64,000 nt of DNA, taken from NCBI GenBank assembly GCA_965263155.1, contig OZ253586.1, positions 3,038,001-3,102,000 on the forward strand, in the 5' to 3' direction. Position 1 is the first letter of the stretch, and each line of letters starts with the position of its first letter. The notes below the pieces were generated by a model. That model ran no database searches and was not told where the DNA came from. It worked only from the letters and a program-made list of their open reading frames with translations. The DNA is from JAAXIE01 sp965263155. Its GTDB lineage: Bacteria; Chloroflexota; Dehalococcoidia; Lucifugimonadales; JAAXIE01. The position numbers and the translations under genes were made by a program. Positions 24,188 to 33,191 of this stretch are shown piece after piece.

Positions 24188-25390
24188 TTAATAGCCGATC
24201 ATGTGACCCATGCGGGTACGCTTGGCCCGCATGTAGTCCCTGCTCTCGGGCCCCACCTGCACGTCGATGGGCTCCCGGCTTACGAGCTCCAGGCCGTAGC
24301 CTGAAAGGCCGACCATCTTGCGTGGGCTATTAGTCAGCAGCCGTACCTTGCGTACGCCTAGCTCCAACAGCATATGTGCGCCCATGCCGTAGTGACGCAT
24401 GTCGGCAGCGAAGCCCAAGCTATGGTTGGCTTCCACAGTGTCCATGCCCGTGTCTTGGAGGGAGTAGGCCTTCACCTTGTTGTGTAGCCCGATGCCCCGG
24501 CCCTCTTGACGCATGTAAAGAAAGATACCCTTGCCTTCCGTGGTGATCATGTTGAGGGCCTCGTTCATCTGGGCGCCGCAGTCGCAACGCAGGCTGCCGA
24601 ACACCTCTCCGGTGAGGCATTCACTGTGAATCCGCACCAACACAGGCTCGTCGGGTTCCCAAGTGCCCATGACCAATGCAATGTGCTCGCCTGGCTCGGC
24701 AGTGCCCTCGAAAGCTACCATCCTGAAGAGGCCACGTTCAGTGGGGAGGCGGGCCTCGGCCACGCTACGCACCAAGGTTTCCGCGCGGCGGCGATAGGCA
24801 ATGATCTGGGCGATGGTGATGAGCTTCAGATCGTGCTCGGCACAGAACACTTCCAACTCCGGCAAGCGGGACATAGTGCCGTCGGCGTTCATGATTTCGC
24901 AGACTACGCCGGCTGGGTAGAGTCCGGCCAGCCTCGCGAGGTCAATGGACGCCTCGGTGTGGCCCGGCCTTGCCAGCACGCCCCCCGGCTGATACCGCAG
25001 GGGCAGCAAGTGACCGGGGCGCAGGAAGTCATCGGCTGTCACATTAGGGTCGGTGATTGCCTTGATGGTCGCGGCCCGGTCTTGGGCGGATATGCCTGTA
25101 GTGGTGCCCTTCTTGTAGTCGATGGATACAGTGAAGGCGGTGCCATGCTTCGCGGAATTGCTGGCGTCCACCATCAGAGGGATGTTCAGCTCGTCCAACC
25201 GCTCGCCGGTAACCGGCATGCAGACCAAGCCACGGGCGTGGTAGGCCATGAAGTTGACCGCTTCGGGGGTGGCCTTTTCGGCCGCCAGAATCAGGTCGCC
25301 CTCGTTCTCTCGATTTTCGTCGTCTACAACAACGAGGAACCGCCCATTGCGAAGGTCTTCTAAGGCCTCTTCCATAGTGGCTAGGGGCAT
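24188..25390 (-). CDS. ribBA: Bifunctional 3,4-dihydroxy-2-butanone-4-phosphate synthase / GTP cyclohydrolase II
   Basis: 400 residues. The N-terminal RibB domain has VVDDENRENEGDLILAAEKAT (metal and substrate acids), KHGTAFTVSIDYK and RPGHLLPLRYQPGGVLARPGHTEASIDL. The C-terminal RibA domain has RIHSECLTGEVFGSLRCDCG (zinc-binding Cys), YMRQEGRGIGLHNKVKAYSLQD and the GTP-binding NSPRKM segment. It makes both precursors of riboflavin. Last gene of the minus-strand cluster dcd-ribD-ribE-ribBA; ribH lies apart at 37.3 kb. Confidence 0.96.
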   Translation of the reverse strand: MPLATMEEALEDLRNGRFLVVVDDENRENEGDLILAAEKATPEAVNFMAYHARGLVCMPVTGERLDELNIPLMVDASNSAKHGTAFTVSIDYKKGTTTGISAQDRAATIKAITDPNVTADDFLRPGHLLPLRYQPGGVLARPGHTEASIDLARLAGLYPAGVVCEIMNADGTMSRLPELEVFCAEHDLKLITIAQIIAYRRRAETLVRSVAEARLPTERGLFRMVAFEGTAEPGEHIALVMGTWEPDEPVLVRIHSECLTGEVFGSLRCDCGAQMNEALNMITTEGKGIFLYMRQEGRGIGLHNKVKAYSLQDTGMDTVEANHSLGFAADMRHYGMGAHMLLELGVRKVRLLTNSPRKMVGLSGYGLELVSREPIDVQVGPESRDYMRAKRTRMGHMIGY

Positions 25391-25425
25391 TTACTCACTC
25401 CCCCCAAGACTAAAGCAAGGGCGAA

Positions 25426-26001
25426 TCATCGGGCTAGGAGGCTCTCCACGTACTTCGCCAGGATGTCCACCTCCAAGTTAACCCTATCGCCCTTCTGTCT
25501 CTGCCCAAGTACCGTGTGTTCCAATGTATAGGGTATCACAGCGATAGTAAAGGACGAAGCGCCTTTTTGTACCACGGTCAGACTCGCACCGTCAACTGAT
25601 ATGAAGCCCTTCTCAACCACGTAGGGCATCAGCCTCTTGGGAACGCTGAAGCGGAACATGTAACTGTCGCCTTCGGCCCGTAAGGAGCGCACCGTTCCAG
25701 TGCCATCGACGTGGCCCTGCACCACATGACCACCCATCCGGTCTCCTGCAGCTAGCGGGCGTTCCAAGTTCACCGCGTTTCCCGCCGAGAGATTTCCTAG
25801 GTTTGTTCGGCGCAGCGTCTCCGGCGACAGGTCAGCCCGAAAACTGTCTGCCGTTAGTTCTACTGCCGTGAGGCACGCACCGTTCACCGCGATGCTGTCG
25901 CCCAACTTGAGCCCCTGCAGAGCAGTGGACGCCTCCACCACTAGAGCATCAGCATTAATGGAGAAGACGCGTCCCACCTCTTCCACAATTCCGGTAAACA
26001 A
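25426..26001 (-). CDS. ribE: Riboflavin synthase, alpha chain
   Basis: 191 residues made of two tandem lumazine-binding repeats. The first begins MFTGIVEEVGRV and has GDSIAVNGACLTAVELTADSFRADLSPETLRRTNLG; the second starts GGHVVQGHVDGTGTV and has KGFISVDGASLTVV. The enzyme dismutates two 6,7-dimethyl-8-ribityllumazine molecules to riboflavin. It is 14 bp downstream of ribD and 35 bp upstream of ribBA in one operon. Confidence 0.96.
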   Translation of the reverse strand: MFTGIVEEVGRVFSINADALVVEASTALQGLKLGDSIAVNGACLTAVELTADSFRADLSPETLRRTNLGNLSAGNAVNLERPLAAGDRMGGHVVQGHVDGTGTVRSLRAEGDSYMFRFSVPKRLMPYVVEKGFISVDGASLTVVQKGASSFTIAVIPYTLEHTVLGQRQKGDRVNLEVDILAKYVESLLAR

Positions 26002-26015
26002 TCAACACCTGCCCT

Positions 26016-27086
26016 CTAAGACCTCTTGATGTAGCCTGTCACCAGGATATCTTCGCCACACTGCTCTACTGTCGTTTGGCGCAGCCTAGCAACATCGGCC
26101 AGCCTCAGGGGGCCGATGCCAGCCACAGCAGCGGGCGCATGCTCTCCGCCGATGACCATAGGCGCGATGAACGCCATCACCTCATCCACCAGTCCCTCGT
26201 CGAATAACGATCCCAACACCTGTCCGCCGCCCTCCACCAGCATGCTGACTGCGCCCCGTTGCCCCAACTCCGCCAATAGCTGTGCCATCGGGACCTGCCC
26301 GCGAGGGCTTGGAGAGAAGCGCACCGCCTCTGCTCCCGTCGGAACCGAGGCATTCGCAGCTTGTGTTGTCGCAATGATGGTGATACCCGGCTCTGATAGA
26401 AGGCGAGCCGATGGCGGCGTCCGCAGCCGGCTATCGACGACCACCCGTATAGGCTGCTTTGGCAGCGTCCGCCCGGTCTCGTCCCTAGCCGTAAGCTGCG
26501 GGTTATCTTTCAGCACGGTGTTGACCCCTACCAAGATGGCGTCCACCTCGCGCCTTACCTGCTGCCCCCGCTGGCGGGCCGCTGGCCCGGTGATCCACCG
26601 GGAATCGCCGGTGGAGGTGGCTATCTTGCCATCGAGGCTAGCGGCGAATTTGGCGATGATGTAGGGGATGCCGCTGACTACGTGCTTCGTGTAGTAACGG
26701 TAAAGGTGGGTTGCTGCCTCAGAGGCTTCTCCAGCGTACACCGGTATGCCCGCGGCCTCCAGTTCAGCCCGCCCGTTACCTCTGACCTTCGGGTTCGGGT
26801 CCTCTACGGCCATGTGTACTTGAATGATGCCAGCTTCGATCAGAGCTCGGGTGCAGGGGCCGGTGCGTCCGTAGGTGCAGCAGGGTTCCAAGGTGACGTA
26901 TAGAGTAGCTCCTCGTGCCTGTGGGCCTGCTTGCTGTAGGGCCACTATCTCGGCGTGGGCTTGCCCCGGAGGCAGGGTGTGGCCCTCGCCGACAATCGCC
27001 CCGTCCTTCACCAGCACCGCGCCCACTGACGGGTTGGGGCTGGTAGTCCCCAAGGCCTCTCGGGCCAAGGTCATGGCCCGCTGCAT
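26016..27086 (-). CDS. ribD: Riboflavin deaminase/reductase
   Basis: 356 residues from ATG 27086, placed 4 nt behind GGAG; a GTG at 27095 is possible. The deaminase domain shows the zinc site HAEIVALQQAG and PCCTYGRTGPCTRALIEAGI. The reductase domain follows (FAASLDGKIATSTGDSRWITGPAARQRGQQVRREVDAILVG, LVEGGGQVLGSLFDEGLVDEVMAFIAPM). It carries out the second and third steps of riboflavin synthesis. The start lies just after the dcd stop, so the two genes are probably coupled. Confidence 0.95.
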   Translation of the reverse strand: MQRAMTLAREALGTTSPNPSVGAVLVKDGAIVGEGHTLPPGQAHAEIVALQQAGPQARGATLYVTLEPCCTYGRTGPCTRALIEAGIIQVHMAVEDPNPKVRGNGRAELEAAGIPVYAGEASEAATHLYRYYTKHVVSGIPYIIAKFAASLDGKIATSTGDSRWITGPAARQRGQQVRREVDAILVGVNTVLKDNPQLTARDETGRTLPKQPIRVVVDSRLRTPPSARLLSEPGITIIATTQAANASVPTGAEAVRFSPSPRGQVPMAQLLAELGQRGAVSMLVEGGGQVLGSLFDEGLVDEVMAFIAPMVIGGEHAPAAVAGIGPLRLADVARLRQTTVEQCGEDILVTGYIKRS

Positions 27087-27097
27087 CGTCTCCACAA

Positions 27098-27676
27098 TCA
27101 GCCTAGGTTGGTGACTCGAAAGTCTCGATAGTAGCGGCTGGGCGTGGCCTCCGTCTGGCCTTGGTACTTGCTGTCCAAGCCGGGGGACCCGTAGAGCCGG
27201 TCGGCTGGCGTCGTCAGCTTCTCGAAGGAAATCTGGCCGATGCGCATTCCTTGGTACAGGGTGATGGGCAATCGGGCCATGTTGGAGAGCTCCAGCGTGA
27301 GCCGTCCCTTCCAACCCGGGTCGACGTAACCTGCGGTCGAGTGAATCACGAGCCCAATGCGCCCCAAGGAGCTCTTACCCTCCAGTCGCGCCACTAGGTC
27401 GGCGGGCAGCTCGATGTGCTCGATGGTGCTGCCCAGTGCGAACTCACCTGGATGCAGGATGAAGGGCACATCGCCGGACGCTTCCATCATCTCGGTAAGG
27501 TCGTCCATGTTCTCGCGAACGTCGATGTAGGCCCGCTGCGAATTGCGGAACACCAGCAGCTTGGAATCGAGGTGAACGTCGACGCTGGCAGGCTGGATAC
27601 ACTGAGGGTCAAGAGGGTCTATGACGATACGGCCCTTCTCCAGCTCTTCCTTGATCGAGCGGTCACTCAGTACCAA
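27098..27676 (-). CDS. dcd: dCTP deaminase
   Basis: 192 residues from a TTG start at 27676, 5 nt after GAGGT. Trimeric dUTPase-like fold with QPASVDVHLDSKLLVF, the HPGEFALGSTIEHIELPADLVARLEGKSSLGRIGLVIHSTAGYVDPGWKGRLTLELSN block (catalytic Glu in TLELSN region and the conserved SSLGR/TAGYVDPG motifs), and a C-terminal Y-Q-G-Q tail. It makes dUTP from dCTP for dTTP synthesis, or dUMP if bifunctional. First gene of the riboflavin cluster. Confidence 0.95.
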   Translation of the reverse strand: MVLSDRSIKEELEKGRIVIDPLDPQCIQPASVDVHLDSKLLVFRNSQRAYIDVRENMDDLTEMMEASGDVPFILHPGEFALGSTIEHIELPADLVARLEGKSSLGRIGLVIHSTAGYVDPGWKGRLTLELSNMARLPITLYQGMRIGQISFEKLTTPADRLYGSPGLDSKYQGQTEATPSRYYRDFRVTNLG

Positions 27677-27862
27677 ACCATACCTCTAGCCTACTGCGTG
27701 GGTCTTGGGCCGGATTGTACCCGCCGCCAGATGCCCGCGCAACGCTGACCACTTGGCCGCCTCCGTCACGGAGCCCCCGGCCTGCTATCCGCCCGTAGTC
27801 GCGAGTCAGCGGCCCGCAGTCGCGAATCAGTGGCCCGTGCGAACCAGTAGTTGGAAAGCAAC

Positions 27863-27900
27863 AAGAGGGGGCACCGCAATATCGCGGCGCCCCCTCTTCT
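27863..27900 (-). terminator. Terminator after the SIMPL gene
   Basis: Stem AAGAGGGGGC/GCCCCCTCTT (27863-27872 with 27889-27898), with a second inner stem CCGC/GCGG. T-rich on the plus-strand side (TTCTCCT) and preceded by A-rich sequence, so it may serve both strands. It is just past the stop of the minus-strand gene at 27927. Confidence 0.65.
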
Positions 27901-27926
27901 CCTAGGCGGGCACAGAGGAGCCGATT

Positions 27927-28934
27927 CTACTCCTTGTCGTTTCCGCCGATGCCGAACGATCCCGTTACGTTGGCTGTCACCGTCACTTCGCCTGCCGCTA
28001 TGGGCGTGCTCGCGGTAGCCTGGTCGAAGGCCATGGCAGCAGGCGCCGCCCGGTAGAACTCCTCACGCGCTTCCCGCACGCTCGCCCCCGATTCGCTGAG
28101 GTACTCCAGCTTACCAAGCTGCACACCCGCCGCGTCGGCCATCTGCCTTGCGCGATCCAGCAGGTCCTCGATAGCCATCTCACGGGCCTGCTCCAACAAC
28201 GGAGTGGGGTCCTCGATGGTGAAGCTGATCCCGTTGATGCGCGTCAAGTCCCCGCCTGCCTCCACCAACTGGTCGATAAGCTCTCCGGTAGAGTCTAGGT
28301 CCCGCACCTTGGCCGTCAGTTGCTGGGAGACTACGTAGCCGGTGACCACCTGCTCGTAAGTGGTGTAGCAACCGTCCTGCATCCCCATGCCCGGCTTACC
28401 GATTCCTTGAACCATGGCGGTCACCGCCGCCGCCATTGCGTTCTCCATGGAGACCTCGGCGTCGGGCGCGGCTGCGGCGGCCTCCTCGGTTTCCCCTTCG
28501 GCCTCGGGGCAACGTGTGACCTCCCGCCCGTCTGTCTCCTGCCGGATATTAAGCGAACTCGTCTGTATGTCCGCTTCTGCCAAGCCAGCCGCAGTTAGTG
28601 CCTCGATCATCCCGTCCAAGGCTTCGGCCGCCTCGCTGTTGGCTTCGGCCACTGTCGGGGCTAGCGCCCGCACACCCACTTCCAGCAACGCTAGATCGGG
28701 TGAGGCACTCACCTTTCCGTAGCCGTTGGCCCAGAGACCCTTCTGACTGCTGGGTGAGCCGATAACGTATTCCACGCTCTTGGCCGGGTAATCCATAGCT
28801 TTCACGGGTTCCTCGACCTTGTCAGGTTCCGCGGGCATTGGCGTTTGTGTGTCGGCTTGGCTGCAACCAGCCATCACCGCCACGCCCAGCATTCCTGCGG
28901 TGACAAGGGCCGCGACTACGTTCCTGGGTATCAT
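27927..28934 (-). CDS. SIMPL (DUF541) domain lipoprotein
   Basis: 335 residues. Signal peptide with lipobox ending VMAGC at residue 23, then an acidic linker. The SIMPL domain starts GLWANGYGKVSASPDLALLEVGVRALAPTVAEANSEAAEALDGMIEALTAAGLAEADIQTSSLNI and ends with ARQMADAAGVQLGKLEYLSESG and EVTVTANVTGSFGI. A Cys pair in the middle insert (RCPEAEG, QDGCYTT) may form a disulfide. Proteins of this family are secreted or lipid-anchored, and their molecular function is unclear. AGGAGG precedes the ATG. Confidence 0.85.
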   Translation of the reverse strand: MIPRNVVAALVTAGMLGVAVMAGCSQADTQTPMPAEPDKVEEPVKAMDYPAKSVEYVIGSPSSQKGLWANGYGKVSASPDLALLEVGVRALAPTVAEANSEAAEALDGMIEALTAAGLAEADIQTSSLNIRQETDGREVTRCPEAEGETEEAAAAAPDAEVSMENAMAAAVTAMVQGIGKPGMGMQDGCYTTYEQVVTGYVVSQQLTAKVRDLDSTGELIDQLVEAGGDLTRINGISFTIEDPTPLLEQAREMAIEDLLDRARQMADAAGVQLGKLEYLSESGASVREAREEFYRAAPAAMAFDQATASTPIAAGEVTVTANVTGSFGIGGNDKE

Positions 28935-29037
28935 TGTATGTTCCTCCTAATGTTGGGTTACCGAATATTGCTTTACCGATGGTTCTACGAGCTCAAGACG
29001 TGGTGCAAGTCACAAAAGTTCCGTCAAACGGGTTCCG

Positions 29038-30537
29038 TTAGGCGGCTCGACCTCTTCGCCATCTCCTGAAGAATAGCCCCAGCACTAGAACCGCACAGGC
29101 AGCCAGCAAACCTTCCAAGACCCGCCACCACACGCTGGTGGCGCCCTCGGCAGTGTCCACAAGTTCGTTGTCGACCAGTTGTGGCATCACCGTCTCTGGG
29201 GTGGATCCCTGCTGCTCAAGAACGGTAACCGCAGCCTTCTCCTCCCTCATTGAGGCCGTGTTTTCAGGATGTGGCGCCGGAGCGGAGGTGCTTGGGACAG
29301 GCTTCACGGTGACAGTGGTAGCAGCCGTCGGAGTTGGCATGGGCTCACGGCTCGGCGCAGGCGGCGGCTCGGTGGGCGCCAGCGTGCGAAGGGGAGTGGG
29401 CGCCTCGGCGGAGGTTGGGGTCGACCTAGGCGTCGGAAGTGCGGGCACAGGCGTTGGAGCCGGCGTTCCTGTGGAGGTGGGCGTAGCTGGTGTCGGAGGT
29501 TCGGCTGTGTTGGGGGAAGGCGATTGTGTGGCGGCTGTCGCCGCAACGGCCGCGTTGACTGCCTCCGCAATGGTGCCGGTCGTTTCACTGTCTTCTGAGG
29601 CAGTCGCATCCCTAGCTTCCGCGACCTTAGGCGTAGCGGTCTCAGCCGCCATCGGGGTAGGAGCGGGTGTGGGCGTGGCAGCCGGAGCGGCCGTGGCCAT
29701 GAGTTGCTCAGGGACGATGGCCTCTTCAGACCCTGCTTCGGCAGCGTTCCTGACTGCCTCCCGGATCACGGCCTCCAATTCTTTGGTCAAGGGGCCGTCC
29801 CGCTCCATCGTGTCCAAGATTTCTTGCGTTAGGCATTCTACATCTACCGGTCCAGCAGCTTCCGAAGCTCGTTCCGGCATCGCTGCAGCGGGGAACTGAC
29901 TGATGAGGTCCGAAATGTCTTCGGTAGCCGCCCCAGCCGGAGGCTCTTCTTCCTTGATGGGTTCGACCGGAGGTCTAGTGTATCGTTCGACGGCCGGAGC
30001 AGGGGACGTCGGAGCGGATGCTGGCGGAGGCGCGGCAGGGGGCGCCATCGCCGCCTGTGGAGGCGGATCCGCCATCATGTCGCCGATCGCCTGAGTTGCG
30101 GCGATGGATGCATCCGAGCTTGGTGAGGCTTCCTGTTGCGCGCTTTCTCCGTCATCCCCTCTCAGCACACCCACCATGTCCGCCGACAGCACCACTGCCA
30201 GCAGCAGGGCCAGTGATGCCCCAGCACCAGCCAAGGCCAAGTTGAGGGCGCCTTGGGGCCGGCGGGGACGCTCCACCAAGGGCGGGGCCGTGAAGGGCGG
30301 GGCCGTGAAAGTAAAGGAGCGCGGTGGCTCAACCTGCGGAACACGCTGCAGCAGCCCTACCGTTAGCTGCAGCGACGCCAACTCTACTTGGCAGCCGTCG
30401 CAGCTCTCGAGGTGGCGGGCTACCTGGGCTTGGCGTCGCGGCGACAGCATCCTGTCCAAGTACTCGGACAAAGCGTCCGTACCCGGATGTCGCCACCGGC
30501 TGAAGAGCGATGTCAGTGCGCTGAGCATTCTAAACAT
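29038..30537 (-). CDS. Zinc-finger anti-sigma factor with long Pro/Thr/Ala-rich outer domain
   Basis: 499 residues. The N-terminus has an anti-sigma zinc site, RQAQVARHLESCDGCQVELA (HxxxCxxC), which binds the sigma factor. One membrane helix lies near residues 105-125 (LNLALAGAGASLALLLAVVLSADMV). The outer region of about 330 residues is low-complexity, rich in Pro, Thr and Ala. A second helix near the C-terminus (VLEGLLAACAVLVLGLFF) ends in RRWRRGRAA. Two membrane helices and such a long mucin-like loop are unusual for an anti-sigma factor. The start overlaps the sigma gene by 8 bp. Confidence 0.8.
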   Translation of the reverse strand: MFRMLSALTSLFSRWRHPGTDALSEYLDRMLSPRRQAQVARHLESCDGCQVELASLQLTVGLLQRVPQVEPPRSFTFTAPPFTAPPLVERPRRPQGALNLALAGAGASLALLLAVVLSADMVGVLRGDDGESAQQEASPSSDASIAATQAIGDMMADPPPQAAMAPPAAPPPASAPTSPAPAVERYTRPPVEPIKEEEPPAGAATEDISDLISQFPAAAMPERASEAAGPVDVECLTQEILDTMERDGPLTKELEAVIREAVRNAAEAGSEEAIVPEQLMATAAPAATPTPAPTPMAAETATPKVAEARDATASEDSETTGTIAEAVNAAVAATAATQSPSPNTAEPPTPATPTSTGTPAPTPVPALPTPRSTPTSAEAPTPLRTLAPTEPPPAPSREPMPTPTAATTVTVKPVPSTSAPAPHPENTASMREEKAAVTVLEQQGSTPETVMPQLVDNELVDTAEGATSVWWRVLEGLLAACAVLVLGLFFRRWRRGRAA

Positions 30538-31165
30538 CCTGACGTAAGCGCTCCGGTAGAAGTTCCCCTTGGGTTCTCAGGAAGTTACGCATGCCAGCGC
30601 GCCCCCTGCTGATACGCGACTTGGTAGTGCCCAGCGAGCAACCCATTATTTGCGAGGCCTCTTCATAGGTGAAGCCTTGGATGTCCACCAAGGTCACCGC
30701 CATCTTTTGGTCGCTGCTCAGCCGGTTCAGTCCTTCTTGGACTGCTGCCCCAACCTCCCTCCTCAGGGTGTAGTCGTCCGGGGACTCTCCGGTTGCGGCG
30801 ATCTCTACAGGGGGAGAGTCGGGGTCAAATGGGTCGAGGGTCATCGCTTCTAAAGAGACCGAAGGACGCGCCCGGGCGGAGCGCAGGGCATCCTTGGCGG
30901 CGTTGGCCACTATGCGCAACATCCAGCCCCGCAGGTTGTCACCGCGGAACTGGGCGAAGCTCCGATAGGCCGAAAGGAAGGCTTCCTGCAAAGCGTCTTC
31001 GGCCAGTTGCCGGTCTTGGAGCACCCGCAAAGACAGGTTGTAGCCGTGGGTCTGGACTGCTTCGATGACACAGTTGAAGCAGTGGGGCGTGCCAGCCCGG
31101 TCTTCCACCCGCAGTGTAGGATGGTCAGTGCTAGTGCACTGGACGATCGACGGGCTAAGCGCCAA
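30530..31165 (-). CDS. ECF-type RNA polymerase sigma factor
   Basis: 211 residues. Region 2 is visible as LSLRVLQDRQLAEDALQEAFLSAYRSFAQFRGDNLRGWMLRIVANAAKDALR, and region 4 as LNRLSSDQKMAVTLVDIQGFTYEEASQIMGCSLGTTKSRISRGRAGMRNFL. A CxxC-like pair lies near the N-terminus (HCFNC). It directs RNA polymerase to stress or envelope promoters and is held by the anti-sigma factor encoded directly downstream with overlapping ends. Confidence 0.92.
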   Translation of the reverse strand: MALSPSIVQCTSTDHPTLRVEDRAGTPHCFNCVIEAVQTHGYNLSLRVLQDRQLAEDALQEAFLSAYRSFAQFRGDNLRGWMLRIVANAAKDALRSARARPSVSLEAMTLDPFDPDSPPVEIAATGESPDDYTLRREVGAAVQEGLNRLSSDQKMAVTLVDIQGFTYEEASQIMGCSLGTTKSRISRGRAGMRNFLRTQGELLPERLRQDV

Positions 31166-31375
31166 CTACCAAGTCCTCCGTGAACTGTGGTGCTCCTCGC
31201 GGTGCCACTCTTCATCAAAACGGCGGTCCCCCAAATGGCGGCCCCCCATGGGACCATGAGCGTCGTTCATCAGGCTGACACGTCCTTGGCGCTGCACATC
31301 TGCCGCCGCCTTATAATTGTCTCACTGCCCATGGGCCCATGGAGTTGAATCGTCCCGTACTGGCCGGAGTCCGCA

Positions 31376-31957
31376 GTGTACCGATCGTTTCGTGAGGCCG
31401 TGGAAGCCCTTCTGCTGGCCATGCTCATCTTCTTCTTGGCATCCACCAGCGTGCAGAACTTTCGCGTGCTGGGGGCCAGCATGTCAGATACCCTACAGGA
31501 CGGGCAATACTTGGTGGTGAGCAAGGTGGCCTATTCTTCTTTCGATAAGGCCCGCTTGGCTGAACTTGTACCTTTCTGGAGCGTAGACGAGTCGGAGCTT
31601 GTGTTCACCTTCCACCCACCTAGGCGTGGAGAGGTGGTCGTCTTCCATCCTCCCCGCCGTCCCGACGTAGAGTATGTAAAGCGAGTGGTGGGTGTTCCGG
31701 GAGAGTTGGTGGAGATCAAACAGGGCATCGTAGTCGTAGATGGCGTTCCCCTCGACGAGCCTTACGTGCCACGCAGGGCCACCACCGGGTCGCGCACCTA
31801 CGCCCGCCTGGCTGCGGATGAGTATTTCGTCTTGGGCGACAACCGCCTTGGCAGCGAGGACTCGCGTACTTGGGGCCCCACAACTCTGGATAGCATCGTA
31901 GGCCGTGTCTGGTTTACATACTGGCCCTTCTCAGGGGCCGGGCTGGTGGCCCATTAA
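31376..31957 (+). CDS. lepB: Signal peptidase I
   Basis: 193 residues with a GTG start behind GGAG. One membrane helix (AVEALLLAMLIFFLASTSV), then the serine box FRVLGASMSDTLQDGQYLVVSK with the catalytic Ser in GASMSDTL, and the lysine box DVEYVKRVVGVPGELVEIKQG. The C-terminal boxes LAADEYFVLGDNRLGSEDSR are intact. It removes signal peptides from exported proteins at the outer face of the membrane. A TATAAT at 31312-31317 lies upstream. Confidence 0.95.
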   Translation: MYRSFREAVEALLLAMLIFFLASTSVQNFRVLGASMSDTLQDGQYLVVSKVAYSSFDKARLAELVPFWSVDESELVFTFHPPRRGEVVVFHPPRRPDVEYVKRVVGVPGELVEIKQGIVVVDGVPLDEPYVPRRATTGSRTYARLAADEYFVLGDNRLGSEDSRTWGPTTLDSIVGRVWFTYWPFSGAGLVAH

Positions 31958-31979
31958 TAGCGTTGCTGACCCAGCGTCT

Positions 31980-32290
31980 TTCGGTTATTCGTAAAACGGA
32001 CTGAACAAGCGGACAACCAATCCCCTCTCCCCCGCGCGGGAGAGGGTTAGGGTGAGGGGGTTAGTCTGAAATCGGAAGGGCGAGTTCAAATACCCCAACG
32101 ATTACGGTCAACAAAGGCTTTACCCTCACCTTAATCCTCTCCCATCATGGGAGAGGTGAGGCCAACGCCAAGATTGTGAGACAGGCTCTTGATGTGAGAG
32201 TGCTAGAGCCTGCCCCGGACTTGGTCCGGGGGTGAGGGTGATTCACGGCACTCCAAGCCTGCCACATGCAACAATCGAAGTCCGTGCCCA
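31980..32290. repeat. Repeat-rich gap after lepB
   Basis: Two facing repeats of the CCCTCTCCC...GGGAGAGGG type (about 32023-32062 and 32122-32164) lie here, followed by 32193-32280 built around CCTGCCCCGGACTTGGTCCG. The last segment is repeated directly at 33002-33087. No gene is seen. Confidence 0.7.
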
Positions 32291-32334
32291 CTGACATCAG
32301 TCCGTTGACACTCTTGTCCTTCCCCCTCTAGGCT
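32291..32334 (+). promoter_or_regulatory. Promoter with TGACATC box
   Basis: CTGACATCA at 32291-32299, TTGACA at 32305-32310, an 18-bp spacer and TAGGCT at 32329-32334. An ATG at 32341 stands at the expected start of transcription. No terminator hairpin follows, unlike the three sister loci. Confidence 0.6.
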
Positions 32335-32340
32335 CGACAT

Positions 32341-32885
32341 ATGGTTCTGAAAACGCAATCAACTAAAATACCCGTAGCAGGGCCGCCAACAACAGTTGTC
32401 CGAAAACCCCTTGCAGGAACACCCCCGTTCGGCAGCCCAAATGTTGCCGCCCCGCCGCCCTGCCATCCGCGCGGCCTCTCAATGGCACAGTCGTGTCCCA
32501 TAAAATCCCGTCATTTCGTAGCTGGACCTACCCCAAATGAGACAAATGGGACACATTGCAGATACAAAAAATGCGTTTTCAGCTACGACCAGTGTCTCAT
32601 CTGTACCCTTCCCAAATACGATTTCTGCCTATGCCGTGATACACAGTGAGACGAAACCGGGACACCATGTCTCACCCCATACACCGCCTTCCATACTCAT
32701 GCCGGCCCAAGCGGACCCGACACAACGACGTCACAAATATCACAGGCATCAGCTACGAAAACGCAGAAAATCGTGAATTGTGTGTCAGGCCCTTGACTAA
32801 AACACAGCTGACGCGTAGCTGCGCGGGTCCAAATTCCGGTGCAATAAAATACATACAGTTTACAACGGGTATAGCACTGTAAGAA
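32341..32885 (+). pseudogene. Decayed small-terminase-like locus
   Basis: No convincing protein is encoded: several short frames overlap. Two of them contain the residues FSYDQ and ISYENAENRE, which recall SYEKKRSSYD of the small terminase at 12871 and ISYEKTRVSYDQ of the fragment at 46937. At DNA level AGATACAA (32560-32567) and AGCTACGA (32581-32588) are 21 bp apart as in the sister loci, and another AGCTACGA lies at 32751. Probably the remains of the same kind of element. Confidence 0.45.
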
Positions 32886-33001
32886 ACCGAGAGATGCAAA
32901 ACACTAGCACCGGATATACTACAAAATAGTACAGAATCGGACCTCCGAGGCCCGCAATGTCGGTTCTCATGCAAGACCTCCGGCAAAGCGGCAAGGGGCT
33001 C

Positions 33002-33087
33002 GTGAGAGGGCTAGAGCCTGCCCCGAACCCGGTCCGGGGGTGAGGGTGATTCACGGCTTTAACCATGCCTACATGCAACAATCGAAA
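33002..33087. repeat. Direct repeat of 32193-32280
   Basis: GTGAGAGxGCTAGAGCCTGC to ACATGCAACAATCGAA is shared with 32193-32280 with only a few changes, mainly in the loop of the CCCCGG/CCGGGG hairpin and in one 12-bp stretch. The two copies bracket about 720 bp holding the promoter and the AGCTACGA sites. Confidence 0.8.
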
Positions 33088-33191
33088 GACCCTGTGCTGG
33101 CTTGGGCGTTCTTGCTGCAATAGTGCCGACTTGCTACAATCTACTGTTCGTCTCGCATAGTGAGAGGACGCCTCCCGAAAGGAGCGAGGAC

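Noticed and set aside
32341..32649. A functional protein from the frame at this promoter
   Set aside because: Composition is irregular, several frames overlap, and only short SYD/SYE pieces resemble a known protein; treated as a decayed locus.
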